DNA from: JAFGBI01 sp964480725
Lineage (GTDB): Bacteria > Myxococcota_A > Polyangia > Polyangiales > Polyangiaceae
DNA: 64,000 nucleotides
Direction of reading: 5' to 3'
Assembly: GCA_964480725.1 (NCBI GenBank)
Contig: CAYZQO010000034.1
Location: 1 to 64,000, forward strand
Below are positions 7,509-15,753 of this stretch, in pieces (the first letter of the stretch is position 1; each line of letters starts with the position of its first letter). The position numbers and the translations under genes are program-made. The notes beneath the pieces are model-generated. The model was given only the letters and a program-made list of their open reading frames with translations, ran no database searches and had not been told where the DNA came from.

Positions 7509-8720
7509 CTAGCGCGGGCCAGGCCCACAGCTCGAGCCCGGAGGAGGATCGTGCCCGCGCCGCGTCACGGTGAAGAAGTCGCGAGCCGCCGGCCGCTCGA
7601 GGTACGCGCCGCGCTCGTGGACCATCTGCGGGATCAGCGTCGAGGTGATCGCGGGCGCCGCGCCGGATCGCCCGACGAGGAGGAAGCGCGTCCAAGACCA
7701 GTTGATGTCGAGTTCGGCTGCGCTGGCGGCGCCCACCGCGCGCATCGCAGCGGCGAGCTCGCTCGGCTCCAGCTCCTCGCCCATGCCGTAGAACAGACGA
7801 AGGCCCGAGGCATCGACGCCGAGGGCGGAGCGTCGCCGGGTGACGTCCTTGGGGTCGTGCCCCCCCCAGGGCCGCTCGTCCCGTGCCATCAGCCTCGGGT
7901 GGACGGCGCCGCCTTCGACCAGACAGGGCGGCGTCTGTCGGTAGCTCTCCACGCCGCCGAGGTCTAGCGGCAGCGTCGTGTGGGTCCCGATCGTGACGCG
8001 GCCGTCGTCGAGCACGGCAACCGTGCAGCCCTCGGGCCGCGGCGGCACCAGCTCGGTGCCGCCGGCCATCATGCCCCAGCGCCCGTGTCGCGGCTTGAAC
8101 CCACCGTTGAAGATCGCGAGCAGCCGCGGAGTGTCAGCGGGCGCCACCAGTCCGGGAGCCCACGTCGGGCGGGCGGGCGCCGTCCGGGCGTCGGCGACGT
8201 CTTCGCGCCCCGGAACATAGCCGACGCGCACCTGCGTCAGATCGAGCACCACGGCCGTCAGCTTCTTGAAACGGCTGACGCGGTGCGGGTGGATGGTGGT
8301 CACGTAGGCGACCCGCGGATCGTCGGCGAGCCGCTCGCCCCGTGCGGCCTCGCCGAGCGGCGTCCAAAGGCCGTCGCCCGGCTGCGCGGACGCGGGGAAC
8401 GGGGGGGAGACGGGCTTGGGCGGAAAGGCGACCGAGGGCGCGGAGGCGTCGAGCGAGGCCGCCGTCGAGGGGGGGGGCGGTGCGGGCGGAGCTGTCGGCG
8501 CCGCCGCGTTCGCGGACTCGGCCGCCGTGCGGGCGGGGGACACGACGGGTCCCGCGGAGGTGGCGGTCCCGGCGGTGGCCTGGTTGGGGCCGGGGGCCGG
8601 CGCCCGAGCGGCGCCGGCGCAGGCGGTCGCCGCCGCGACCCCGAGCAGCGCGGCCACGAGCATGGCCGCCGCCGGTCTACCGCGGAGAGGAGCGGCCGGA
8701 CGCAGCTCGAACGGGCTCAC
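7509..8720 (-). CDS. phosphodiester glycosidase (NAGPA-like) family lipoprotein
   Basis: 403 residues if translation starts at GTG 8720, which gives a positively charged n-region, a hydrophobic core (MLVAALLGVAAATAC) and a lipobox cysteine; ATG 8663 would leave no charged n-region. A Pro/Ala-rich linker leads to a globular domain with features of the NAGPA/phosphodiester glycosidase fold: FNGGFKPRHGRWGMM, a TVAVLDDGRVTIG segment, RRSALGVD, and an ELDINWSW motif near the end. Members hydrolyse sugar-phosphodiester linkages or are uncharacterised exopolysaccharide-related proteins. Probably periplasmic or outer-membrane anchored. The substrate is unknown and the exact start is uncertain, as no clear ribosome-binding site is seen. 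Confidence 0.75.
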   Translation of the reverse strand: MSPFELRPAAPLRGRPAAAMLVAALLGVAAATACAGAARAPAPGPNQATAGTATSAGPVVSPARTAAESANAAAPTAPPAPPPPSTAASLDASAPSVAFPPKPVSPPFPASAQPGDGLWTPLGEAARGERLADDPRVAYVTTIHPHRVSRFKKLTAVVLDLTQVRVGYVPGREDVADARTAPARPTWAPGLVAPADTPRLLAIFNGGFKPRHGRWGMMAGGTELVPPRPEGCTVAVLDDGRVTIGTHTTLPLDLGGVESYRQTPPCLVEGGAVHPRLMARDERPWGGHDPKDVTRRRSALGVDASGLRLFYGMGEELEPSELAAAMRAVGAASAAELDINWSWTRFLLVGRSGAAPAITSTLIPQMVHERGAYLERPAARDFFTVTRRGHDPPPGSSCGPGPR

Positions 8721-8854
8721 GGACGGAGGATGCGCGGGCGTCGGGGCTCGGTCAACGTCGCAGCGCCGTGTCGGCGCGGCGCGCTCCGCTCGCGGCTCCG
8801 CCCGCCGGCATCCGGGTTCCACGGTCGTCGTCGTTGGTGCTAAGGTAACTCACC

Positions 8855-9763
8855 TTGTCGAGGCTTCGCGCGCCGCGCCTGCTGCTGGGCCTGCTCCCGT
8901 GGTGTGTGGGTGCGGCGGGACTGCTGCTCGCTCCGTCGGCGCACGCTTACTGCCGCACCTACACGTGTCAGGCCCAGAAGACCTGCGTGGACGACGAACT
9001 CGGCTGCCCCGTCGGGGGCGTGCCCCTCTACTGGCCGCGGCGCTGCCTCTCGTTCTCGGTGCAGCGGGACGCCTCGCCGCTGCGGGGCATCACCCTCGCT
9101 TCGGCCGAGGCCGCGCTCGACGTGGCCCACTCGACCTGGACCAGCGTGACGTGCGACGGCGCCACCCCCTCGATCGAGGTCGTGCGGCTGCCAAGCGTCA
9201 CCTGTGGCGCCGTCGAGTTCAACGAGTGCGACCAGAATGCGAACGTGTGGGTCTTCCGGGACGAGGCCTGGCCCTACGATGACGGTGGGGCCACCCTCGC
9301 CCAGACCTGGGTCCACTTCGACACCAGGTCAGGCGAGATCTACGACGCTGACGTCGAGGTCAACACGGCCGCCTACGGCATCACCACCTCCACCGCCCTC
9401 CAACGCGATCAATTCATCGCCATCGCTACCCACGAGATTGGGCACGTGCTGGGTCTGGACCACTCGCTGCGCGAGGACGCCACCATGTTCGCGTTCTACG
9501 GCCGGGACAGCCAGGTCAGCGATCTCTCGGACGACGACGTCGCGGGCCTCTGCGCCATCTACCCTCCCGACCGCGCCGTCGGGGCCTGCAATCCCGAGCC
9601 GCACAACGGTTTCTCCACCGAGTGCGGCACGGTTGAGTGCGAGGATCGTGGCTGCGCCGCGGCCGCGCCAGGACCGACGGGCGCGGCTGGGCCGTGGTGG
9701 GTCGGCGCAGCGCTCGGCGCGCTCGGTCTGGCGCAAGGCCGCCGCCGGACAGGGCGGCGCTGA
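8855..9763 (+). CDS. matrixin-like zinc metalloprotease with MYXO-CTERM tail
   Basis: 302 residues from TTG 8855. No ATG or GTG is better placed, and the reading begins at once with an Arg-rich n-region and a hydrophobic signal ending in SAHA. The body carries the metzincin zinc motif HEIGHVLGLDH (about residues 191-201), with Glu as catalytic base and the third zinc His, then a DDVAGLCAIYP segment with the Ala-x-Tyr-Pro end typical of matrixins (M10A). A preceding SGEIYDADVEVN block also matches this family. The C-terminus (RGCAAAAPGPTG, hydrophobic segment, RRRTGRR) is a MYXO-CTERM sorting tail, so the protease is probably displayed on the cell surface. Substrate is unknown; predation or surface protein processing is a guess. 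Confidence 0.88.
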   Translation: MSRLRAPRLLLGLLPWCVGAAGLLLAPSAHAYCRTYTCQAQKTCVDDELGCPVGGVPLYWPRRCLSFSVQRDASPLRGITLASAEAALDVAHSTWTSVTCDGATPSIEVVRLPSVTCGAVEFNECDQNANVWVFRDEAWPYDDGGATLAQTWVHFDTRSGEIYDADVEVNTAAYGITTSTALQRDQFIAIATHEIGHVLGLDHSLREDATMFAFYGRDSQVSDLSDDDVAGLCAIYPPDRAVGACNPEPHNGFSTECGTVECEDRGCAAAAPGPTGAAGPWWVGAALGALGLAQGRRRTGRR

Positions 9764-9821
9764 GCCGGATCGCCGTTCGCCGCTTTGCGAGGTCGGCTCG
9801 CCTCCGTACCCTCCTTCCCCG

Positions 9822-10277
9822 ATGGATCTCCTCGCCGCCCTCGAGGACTCGCACGGTCCGCTCGCGGCGCGCGTCCAGGGGCTCGGGGAGCTCGTGGCGG
9901 CGATCACGGAGGGAGCCCGAGCTCCGCAGTCGGCGCCTGCCGAAGTCGTTGCCGGTCTGGAGGTGTTGCGAGACGAGCTCCTCGATCACTTCGGCCGCGA
10001 GGAGGAGTGCTTCTCCCCGTTCTTCGTCGGGGCGCTGCCCAACGTGGCCCCGGCCGTGCACGAACTCGAGGCCGCCCACGATCGGATCTGGGGCGCGTTG
10101 ACCCGGCTCGCGCCCCTCTCCGCGTGGTCCGTGGCGGCCTTCGCCCAGTCTATCGTGCACGTCGCGCGCGCCTATTCGCGCTTCGCGGTGGCGTACGCGG
10201 AGCACGCGGAGAGGCGTGTGCTCACAGCAGGAACGACAGGCCAGCGCTCGTGGACGGATACCCTGCGCGCAGCGTGA
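9822..10277 (+). CDS. hemerythrin-like (HHE) protein
   Basis: 151 residues from ATG 9822. The sequence is all-helical with His and Glu spaced as in hemerythrin HHE domains: EDSHGPL in helix 1, LLDHFGREEE in helix 2, HELEAAHDRIW in helix 3 and AEHAERRVL in helix 4. HHE domains bind a di-iron centre and act in oxygen or NO sensing, storage or iron homeostasis; whether all ligands are kept here was not verified by alignment. There is no signal peptide, so it is cytoplasmic. It lies 58 bp after the protease gene. Its 3' end overlaps the convergent barrel gene by 56 bp. Confidence 0.75.
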   Translation: MDLLAALEDSHGPLAARVQGLGELVAAITEGARAPQSAPAEVVAGLEVLRDELLDHFGREEECFSPFFVGALPNVAPAVHELEAAHDRIWGALTRLAPLSAWSVAAFAQSIVHVARAYSRFAVAYAEHAERRVLTAGTTGQRSWTDTLRAA

Positions 10278-10794
10278 GCGTCACGCGCGGCGCGAAGTGA
10301 AACCGGGCGCCGACCCCGACCACGAAGTTGTCGATTCCGTCCTCCGTGTGGGGCGAGTAGCGGTACGCGAGGCCCGGTTCGCCAAACACGCTCCACCGGT
10401 CGGTGAGCCAGAAGTTCCACTGCACCACGATCGGGAAGTAGTAATGGTCGACCTTCGTGTCCTCGCACCCCGTGCCGATGCAGCGACCACCGCGGGTGAA
10501 GTGGATCCAGTCCAGCCCGAACCCGAGCGCCATCGTGTTGTTGATCGACGGGATCGGTCCGTTGTCGAGCAGCTCGATCGCGACGCGCAGGCCTGGTCCG
10601 AAGCCCGGCCCGGCCCCCACCTCGACCCGCGGAGGCTCGATGGGTTGCAGCGAGAAGTGGGGTTCGAGCTCCACCCGGTAGATCGGGTGGACCCCGGGCT
10701 GTTTGACGATTGTCTCCGCGCTGGCGGTCCTCGGCACGGAGCCGAACGCGACGGTCGTGAGCACGGCGACGGCGAGGCGAGCGCTTCGTTTCAT
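10222..10794 (-). CDS. small outer-membrane beta-barrel protein
   Basis: 190 residues from ATG 10794, which starts a signal peptide cleaved after TASA. The mature part shows alternating amphipathic strands rich in aromatic residues and Gly (FPIVVQWNFWL, FVVGVGARFHF) and ends in a short strand, SAGLSFLL. This resembles the 8-stranded OmpX/OmpW-like barrels common in myxobacteria. Two cysteines (GRCIGTGCED) could form a loop disulfide. No enzymatic motif is visible and the function is unknown. Its coding sequence overlaps the convergent hemerythrin-like gene by 56 bp, so transcription of one may affect the other. Confidence 0.75.
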   Translation of the reverse strand: MKRSARLAVAVLTTVAFGSVPRTASAETIVKQPGVHPIYRVELEPHFSLQPIEPPRVEVGAGPGFGPGLRVAIELLDNGPIPSINNTMALGFGLDWIHFTRGGRCIGTGCEDTKVDHYYFPIVVQWNFWLTDRWSVFGEPGLAYRYSPHTEDGIDNFVVGVGARFHFAPRVTLTLRAGYPSTSAGLSFLL

Positions 10795-11010
10795 CCTGGC
10801 TCCGGGGTCGTGAGGCCGGACCAGGATACGTCGCCCGCGACGGGGCATGAAGCGCGCTCGGTTCTGGAGGGGTTGTGCGGGGACCGAGCCGCGCCGCTCT
10901 TCCGGTTCTGGCCAGGGGAAACGCCCGGCCCAAGCGCCGGCGCGCTCCCCTGGGCCGGAGTGTTCCAGCAGGCACCAGCGTCTTGCCGGCGCCCGACCGC
11001 AACCGGGCCC

Positions 11011-11640
11011 TCACCGGTACCGTAGCATCAGGAGCGCGACGAGCGGCACGGCGACGCCGAGCGCGAGGAGCCACCCGCCGCGCCCGCGCAGGCCGTGGTG
11101 GCCCCGGGCGATGAACACCCCCGTGAGCGCGAGGGTGGCGAGGACGACGGCGTAGGCGTCGGCCACATAGGTCCAGGGACCGCGCCCCTCGTTCAGGTGC
11201 AGGAAGTTGAGGTCGCGCAAGAGCCACCGATCGCGCCGCCGGACGACTTCGGCGTTGCCCGAGCTTGGGTGGTAGACGACTTCGTCGGCATCGCCGGCGG
11301 CGTAGTAGAGGTGCAGGGCGTCGGGGCTGCGCCAGAGCGTATTCCGGGGCGGGGACGGGCGGCCCAGCCGTGAGGTCACCGCGGCGACGAGGGCCGGGAC
11401 CTCCGCGTCGGTGATCGCCGTCGGGGTCGCGTCGAGCTCGCGGCGCCGCCGCTCGCCGAGCTCGGGCAGGAGGGTTGCCGGGGTGCCCAGGGACCGCGCC
11501 TCGCGGAGCGTCGCCCGGTTGTAGTCCCAGTGCGCCTCGTGGTTCACCGCGACGCCGGAGACGGCGTAGGCGAGGGTGAGCCCGCAGGCGAGGTAGCCGA
11601 GGTCGCGGTGCCACGCCACGAGGTGCCGTCGCCATCCCAT
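11011..11640 (-). CDS. PepSY-associated transmembrane protein
   Basis: 209 residues from ATG 11640. The N-terminus (RRHLVAWHRDLGYLACGLTLAYAVSGVAVNHEAHWD) has the WHRxLG...SG..L.H layout of the PepSY-associated TM family: one N-terminal membrane helix, a soluble middle, then a HLNEGRGPWTYVADAYAVVL segment and two C-terminal helices. Relatives are linked to iron reductases or uptake, with histidines that may bind haem; here several His flank the helices. It lies 35 bp after the lipoprotein gene on the same strand, so the two are probably an operon and may act together at the envelope. The specific role is unknown. Confidence 0.75.
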   Translation of the reverse strand: MGWRRHLVAWHRDLGYLACGLTLAYAVSGVAVNHEAHWDYNRATLREARSLGTPATLLPELGERRRRELDATPTAITDAEVPALVAAVTSRLGRPSPPRNTLWRSPDALHLYYAAGDADEVVYHPSSGNAEVVRRRDRWLLRDLNFLHLNEGRGPWTYVADAYAVVLATLALTGVFIARGHHGLRGRGGWLLALGVAVPLVALLMLRYR

Positions 11641-11675
11641 GGGAACCCGTGCCGCCCGCTCCGGTGAGCCCGCCG

Positions 11676-12332
11676 TCAGAGGAACTCGGCGCCTGTCGCG
11701 CGCAGGACGACGACCCGCTCCGGCGGCGGTGGCTCCTCCAGGCCGTGCTCGACGGCAAGGTGGGCGCGGGCAGGGGCGGGGACATCGACGAGCTCCACCG
11801 TCCCCTCCGCGCGCGCCCGGCGTCCCACGGAGCCGGCCGGGACCAGGAACGCCGGGGCGCCGATCACGCGCACCGTGCGCCCTCGGCGATCCCCCGCCTG
11901 CTGCAGCGCGAACCACGCGCGCCGGTGATGGCACATCGCGGCCACGTCCCCCTCGATCCGGATCGTCTCCCCGACGTGGGCCTCCGGATGCGCTAGCAGG
12001 TCCGGCACCGCGACCGGGGGCGCGCCGCGCAGGCTGGCGCCGACGCGCTGCAGCTCGCGGCCGGTCGCGGGATCGATGCCCGACTCCACCCGGTCGCTCG
12101 CCAGGGAAACCCCCTCCGCGCCGCAAGCGCTGCAGGCTTGGGGTTCGGCACGGCCGTTGTCGTCGGCTCGCCCGCAGGCGGGGCTGGCGCCGACGCTCGC
12201 GGGCTCGGCCGCGCTGGCGCTCGCTGCGACCCAGCGCGCGGGCTCGGCGGCGGCCGGTTCGCCGCGGTCGCGCACCTCGCAGGCGGCGAGCAAGGAAAGA
12301 GCCAGGATTGGGTGGAGGCGGCGGACGCTCAC
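11676..12332 (-). CDS. lipoprotein with DUF4920-like domain
   Basis: 218 residues from GTG 12332, chosen because it begins a short charged n-region and a lipoprotein signal ending in the lipobox LLAAC. A CSACGAEG double-cysteine motif follows a Ala-rich linker. The C-terminal half (about 120-218) resembles DUF4920 or an OB-like fold: HVGETIRIEGDV, a MCHHRRAWFALQ segment in place of the family VCxxxGCWM, and GRRARAEGTVEL. Members are small envelope proteins of unknown function, sometimes near copper or redox genes. The clustered Cys and His suggest metal or redox chemistry, which is inference. It precedes the PepSY-type gene in a likely two-gene operon. Its start lies 73 bp from the divergent phosphatase gene. 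Confidence 0.7.
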   Translation of the reverse strand: MSVRRLHPILALSLLAACEVRDRGEPAAAEPARWVAASASAAEPASVGASPACGRADDNGRAEPQACSACGAEGVSLASDRVESGIDPATGRELQRVGASLRGAPPVAVPDLLAHPEAHVGETIRIEGDVAAMCHHRRAWFALQQAGDRRGRTVRVIGAPAFLVPAGSVGRRARAEGTVELVDVPAPARAHLAVEHGLEEPPPPERVVVLRATGAEFL

Positions 12333-12404
12333 GGCGCGCCATCGTAGCGCGATCCGGCGGCGTCGCCATGGACGCGGGGGAGCGCATGGGTTACCGAGAT
12401 CGGG

Positions 12405-13934
12405 ATGGCGGGCGGCGCGAACGGGCTCGGCGTGTGGCTCCGGTGCCGGCTTGGAGCGCCGCTGCTCGCTGCGCTCGCGCTCGGGGTCGACTGCGCGCCG
12501 TCGTCGACCGGGTCCGGGGCGCGGTTGGCGTCGCCGACCCCCAGCGGGGTGCCGGCCGACGTGGCGGCGACCGCGCCGGGCCGGGGTGGCGTCGGCGCCC
12601 CGCGGTTCATCCTCCTCTTCATCGGCGACGGCATGGGGCCGGCGCAGGTGGTCGCCGCGGAGCGGTATCGCGCGGCCGCGGACCCGGCGGCGCGCGCGGC
12701 CGCGGCCGCATTGGGGTTCGTCGGTTTTCGTGTCCAGACATTTGTGTCTACTCATTCCGCTGATGCTGCCGTCACGGACAGCGCGGCGGCGGGCACGGCG
12801 CTCGCGACGGGTCGGAAGACGAACAACGGCTGCCTTGGCCTGGCCAGCGACGGGATCACGTCCCTGGAGAGCGTCGCGGCCTTGGCTCACCGCGGGGGCC
12901 TGCGCGTCGGTCTGGTGAGCTCCGTCCCGCTCGACCACGCGACCCCAGCCGCCTTCTACGCCCACCGGGCCAGTCGCGGCGACGTCGCGGGGATTGCCGC
13001 CGATCTGGTGGCGTCCGACTTCGACTATTTTGGGGGCGGCGGGCTCCTGAGCGGCAGTGCGGCGAGCTCTGGGGCGGCGACCGTCTGGGCTGCCCTTGCC
13101 GAGCGCGGGACCACGCTGGCGCGCGGCCCCGGCTGGCGGCACGTTCGCCGCCTGCCGCTGTTCGCGACCGCCATCGAGGGCGACGACCCGGCGGCGATGC
13201 CCTACGAGCTCGACCGGCCGCCGACCGCACCGCGCCTCGCCGATTTCACCCGGCAGGCGATCGAGCTCTTCGGTACCGATCGCGGCTTTTTCCTCCTGGT
13301 GGAGGGCGGTCGGATCGACTGGGCCTGCCACGCCGGGGATCTGGCGGCGGCCGCCACCGAGACGCTCGAGTTCGACGCCGCGGTCGAGGTTGGGATCGAG
13401 TTCGCCTCCCGACACGTGGGGGAAGCGCTGCTGGTCGTGACGGCCGACCACGAGACGGGCGGCCTCCTGTTGGGAGCGCCGCCGAGCGGGGGCGGCTTCG
13501 CCGCCCTCCGGCGCCAGACCATGAGCCATGCGGCGCTCGCTGCGGCCATCGGCGACGCGCTGAGCGCCCGCCCCGACGCCCCGTTCGTCGACCTCTCGCC
13601 ACTCCTCGAGCGCGGTCTCGGCGAGCCGATCGAGGGCGAGGTGGCGGTGGAGCTGGGAGCGGCGCTGGCGGCGGGTCGTCATCGGCTCGCTGCCGGCGGT
13701 GGTGCAGCGGCGGGCCCCGACGCGGTCGGGTCGCTCGTTTCCGCGGCGCTCGGGCGGCTGGCGCGGCGGGCCGGGGCGCAGTGGTCCACCACCGATCACA
13801 CCGCCACCCCGGTGCGGGTCTACGCCGAGGGTGCGGCCGCGGAGCGGTTCGCGGGGCTGGACGACAACGCGGAGGTGGGACAGACGTTGGTCGATCTCGT
13901 CGCGGAGTTGACCGCCGAGGGCCGCCGTCGCTAG
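12405..13934 (+). CDS. alkaline phosphatase family lipoprotein
   Basis: 509 residues from ATG 12405. The signal is lipoprotein-like (ALALGVDC). The domain has the landmarks of the alkaline phosphatase superfamily: FIGDGMG metal site, VTDSAAAGTALATG with the nucleophilic Ser, VTADHETGG and a final DHTATPV metal ligand. It should hydrolyse phosphate monoesters outside the inner membrane and supply phosphate. A run of about 100 residues between DHETGG and DHTATPV is rich in Ala/Arg/Gly and may be a crown-domain substitute. It is divergent from the DUF4920-like lipoprotein gene. A phosphate-regulated promoter was not recognised. Confidence 0.93.
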   Translation: MAGGANGLGVWLRCRLGAPLLAALALGVDCAPSSTGSGARLASPTPSGVPADVAATAPGRGGVGAPRFILLFIGDGMGPAQVVAAERYRAAADPAARAAAAALGFVGFRVQTFVSTHSADAAVTDSAAAGTALATGRKTNNGCLGLASDGITSLESVAALAHRGGLRVGLVSSVPLDHATPAAFYAHRASRGDVAGIAADLVASDFDYFGGGGLLSGSAASSGAATVWAALAERGTTLARGPGWRHVRRLPLFATAIEGDDPAAMPYELDRPPTAPRLADFTRQAIELFGTDRGFFLLVEGGRIDWACHAGDLAAAATETLEFDAAVEVGIEFASRHVGEALLVVTADHETGGLLLGAPPSGGGFAALRRQTMSHAALAAAIGDALSARPDAPFVDLSPLLERGLGEPIEGEVAVELGAALAAGRHRLAAGGGAAAGPDAVGSLVSAALGRLARRAGAQWSTTDHTATPVRVYAEGAAAERFAGLDDNAEVGQTLVDLVAELTAEGRRR

Positions 13935-14029
13935 GGCGCGACCGGGCTCGAGGATCGGGTTCGGCGGTCGGGTCGGGGTCCAGGCCCAGCTGGGGTCCGG
14001 GTCGTTTGCGTCGGGCCGGGCGCTGCCCT

Positions 14030-14593
14030 ATGACCGCCCGCATGGCGGAGTCCGATCGGCTGGTTTGGATCGATCTCGAGATGACGGGGCTCGATCCGCG
14101 CCAAGACCACCTCCTTGAGATGGCGACGCTGGTCACCGATGGGAACCTGGAGGTCATCGCCACCGGGCCGGAGATCGTGATCCACCAGCCGGAGGACGTG
14201 CTGGCGGGGATGAACGACTGGAGCCGCGAGCACCACGCGGCGTCGGGCCTACTCGACCGCGTTCGGGCGTCGACCGTCATGGTGGCGGACGCCGAGGCGC
14301 AGACCCTCTCGTTCCTCCGGCAGCACTGCGCTGCCGCGTCCGCGCCCCTCGCCGGCAACTCGATCCACATGGATCGGTTCTTCCTCAAGTTTCACATGCC
14401 GACGCTCGAAGGTTTCCTCCACTACCGGAATGTCGACGTGACAACGGTGAAGGAGCTGGCGCGTCGGTGGGCGCCCGACGTGCTCGCCCGCGCGCCGCGG
14501 AAGGCCGACTCGCATCGGGCGCTGGAGGACATCCGCGAGTCCATCGCGGAGCTTGCCCACTACCGCACCGCGCTGTTTCGGCTCCCGGTTTGA
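14030..14593 (+). CDS. orn: oligoribonuclease
   Basis: 187 residues. DEDDh 3'-5' exonuclease that degrades two- to five-nucleotide RNAs and pGpG in the cytoplasm. WIDLEMTGLD carries the first Asp and Glu, GNSIHMDRFFL the second Asp region, and the C-terminal HRALEDI provides the His/Asp pair (ExoIII motif). Length matches the family (about 180). ATG 14030 gives MTARMAESD; ATG 14042 is equally near the conserved start and neither has a clear Shine-Dalgarno, so the N-terminus is uncertain by four residues. It is convergent with the AbiEii-like gene, with a hairpin in the 37-bp gap. Confidence 0.95.
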   Translation: MTARMAESDRLVWIDLEMTGLDPRQDHLLEMATLVTDGNLEVIATGPEIVIHQPEDVLAGMNDWSREHHAASGLLDRVRASTVMVADAEAQTLSFLRQHCAAASAPLAGNSIHMDRFFLKFHMPTLEGFLHYRNVDVTTVKELARRWAPDVLARAPRKADSHRALEDIRESIAELAHYRTALFRLPV

Positions 14594-14598
14594 GCGCG

Positions 14599-14623
14599 CC
14601 CCGGCGCGCAGACGCGGCCGGGG
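14599..14623. terminator. hairpin between convergent genes
   Basis: CCCCGGC (14599-14605) and GCCGGGG (14617-14623) form a 7-bp stem with an 11-base loop in the 37-bp gap between two convergent stop codons. It may be a bidirectional terminator. No T-run is present, so this rests on position. Confidence 0.35.
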
Positions 14624-14630
14624 TGGGGCG

Positions 14631-15545
14631 CTAAGGCTCTCCCACGGCGTCGAGGATCTCCAGCACTTGGCGGCAGTCGACCTGGAAGAGCCCCCAGTCG
14701 TAGGCGGCGCGGAAGAGGTGGCGCCGGAATTCCTCGAAGCCGCTGGCGATCTCGGCGAGGTAGGGGTCGGTCGTCGCCTCGGCCGCGGGGGGCTCCGCGT
14801 GGTCGAGGGGCAGTCCGCAGAAGCGCCGCGTGTCGGCCAGGATCTGGTCCCAGGTGAAGGCATGTCCCTGGATCGCCTCCTCCTGCGCCCGGGTCGCGCG
14901 CAGGCTCTCGCGGACGGCCTCCGGGTCGAAGCCGCGGCGGCTCAGCGTCGCGACGTCGAAGACGTGCTTGAGGCGCTGCGCCGCTTTGTTCTTTCCGACC
15001 GGGATCCCGAGCGTCGACGGGCCGATCGTCAGGAGCTTGTCTCCGATCAGCCCCGACACCGTCGGGACCTCGACTTCGACGGGGGCCTCGTAGAGCGCAC
15101 CGCATCGCACTGGCCGTCGGGTGCCCGGGTACACCGGCGGGGCCAGGACCGCGTCGAGCATGACAAAGGCCGCGTCCGCGGGTTGGTAGGCGGACTCGAA
15201 GAAGAGCTTGTAGCTGACCAGCGGGAGCCAGGGCTTGGTCTTCGGTGCCCGCGACTCCCACCGTGTGAAGACGTCGGACGTGGCGGTCACGGCGCGGACG
15301 TGCTCGGTGAGCGCGTCCCTGTCGACCGTCGTGACGATGTCGACGTCGATGCTGAACCGCTGGGGGTCCTCCAGTAGGATCAAGAGGGAGTTGCCACCCT
15401 TGAAGCGGAACGACAGCTCCCGGGAGGCCAGCGCGGCGACGAGTTCGAGGCAGTGGACGACCAACTCGGCGAGGTGGGGTGGGGCCAGGCCGGCGTGCGC
15501 CTCGAAGTGGTTGCGACCGAAGTACTCTCGTCTGCCCAGGATCAT
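14631..15545 (-). CDS. AbiEii/AbiGii-type nucleotidyltransferase, no antitoxin seen
   Basis: 304 residues from ATG 15545. Resembles the AbiEii toxin/DUF1814 nucleotidyltransferase family: FKGGNSLLILL followed by QRFSIDVDIV (the GG...S.D.D motif of the polymerase-beta fold), then a GDKLLTIGP segment and QRLKHVFDVATL, matching the family DK and R.KD.xDL motifs. Known AbiEii toxins work with an AbiEi transcriptional antitoxin in phage defence; no such winged-helix gene is adjacent. The only near neighbour is a divergent 130-residue protein of unknown type. It could be a solitary nucleotidyltransferase with a non-defence role, or its partner may lie elsewhere. Toxicity is not shown by sequence. 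Confidence 0.8.
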   Translation of the reverse strand: MILGRREYFGRNHFEAHAGLAPPHLAELVVHCLELVAALASRELSFRFKGGNSLLILLEDPQRFSIDVDIVTTVDRDALTEHVRAVTATSDVFTRWESRAPKTKPWLPLVSYKLFFESAYQPADAAFVMLDAVLAPPVYPGTRRPVRCGALYEAPVEVEVPTVSGLIGDKLLTIGPSTLGIPVGKNKAAQRLKHVFDVATLSRRGFDPEAVRESLRATRAQEEAIQGHAFTWDQILADTRRFCGLPLDHAEPPAAEATTDPYLAEIASGFEEFRRHLFRAAYDWGLFQVDCRQVLEILDAVGEP

Positions 15546-15753
15546 CGCCGGTCCTCTCCGCTCGCACCGGGCTCCGGCGCGGGCCGCCACCAGCGACCGA
15601 GCCATGCCCGCGCCGGGAGCGCAAGCCTGGGTGAGGCGATGGGACGCAGGGGCGGAGAAAAATGTGGGAGCGAGGAGAGCTAATCCGGGCGGCTCGCGCG
15701 TCTAACGGGGCACGTGGGCCATGCCCGGCCCGTGATTCGAGGTACGTCTGCGC

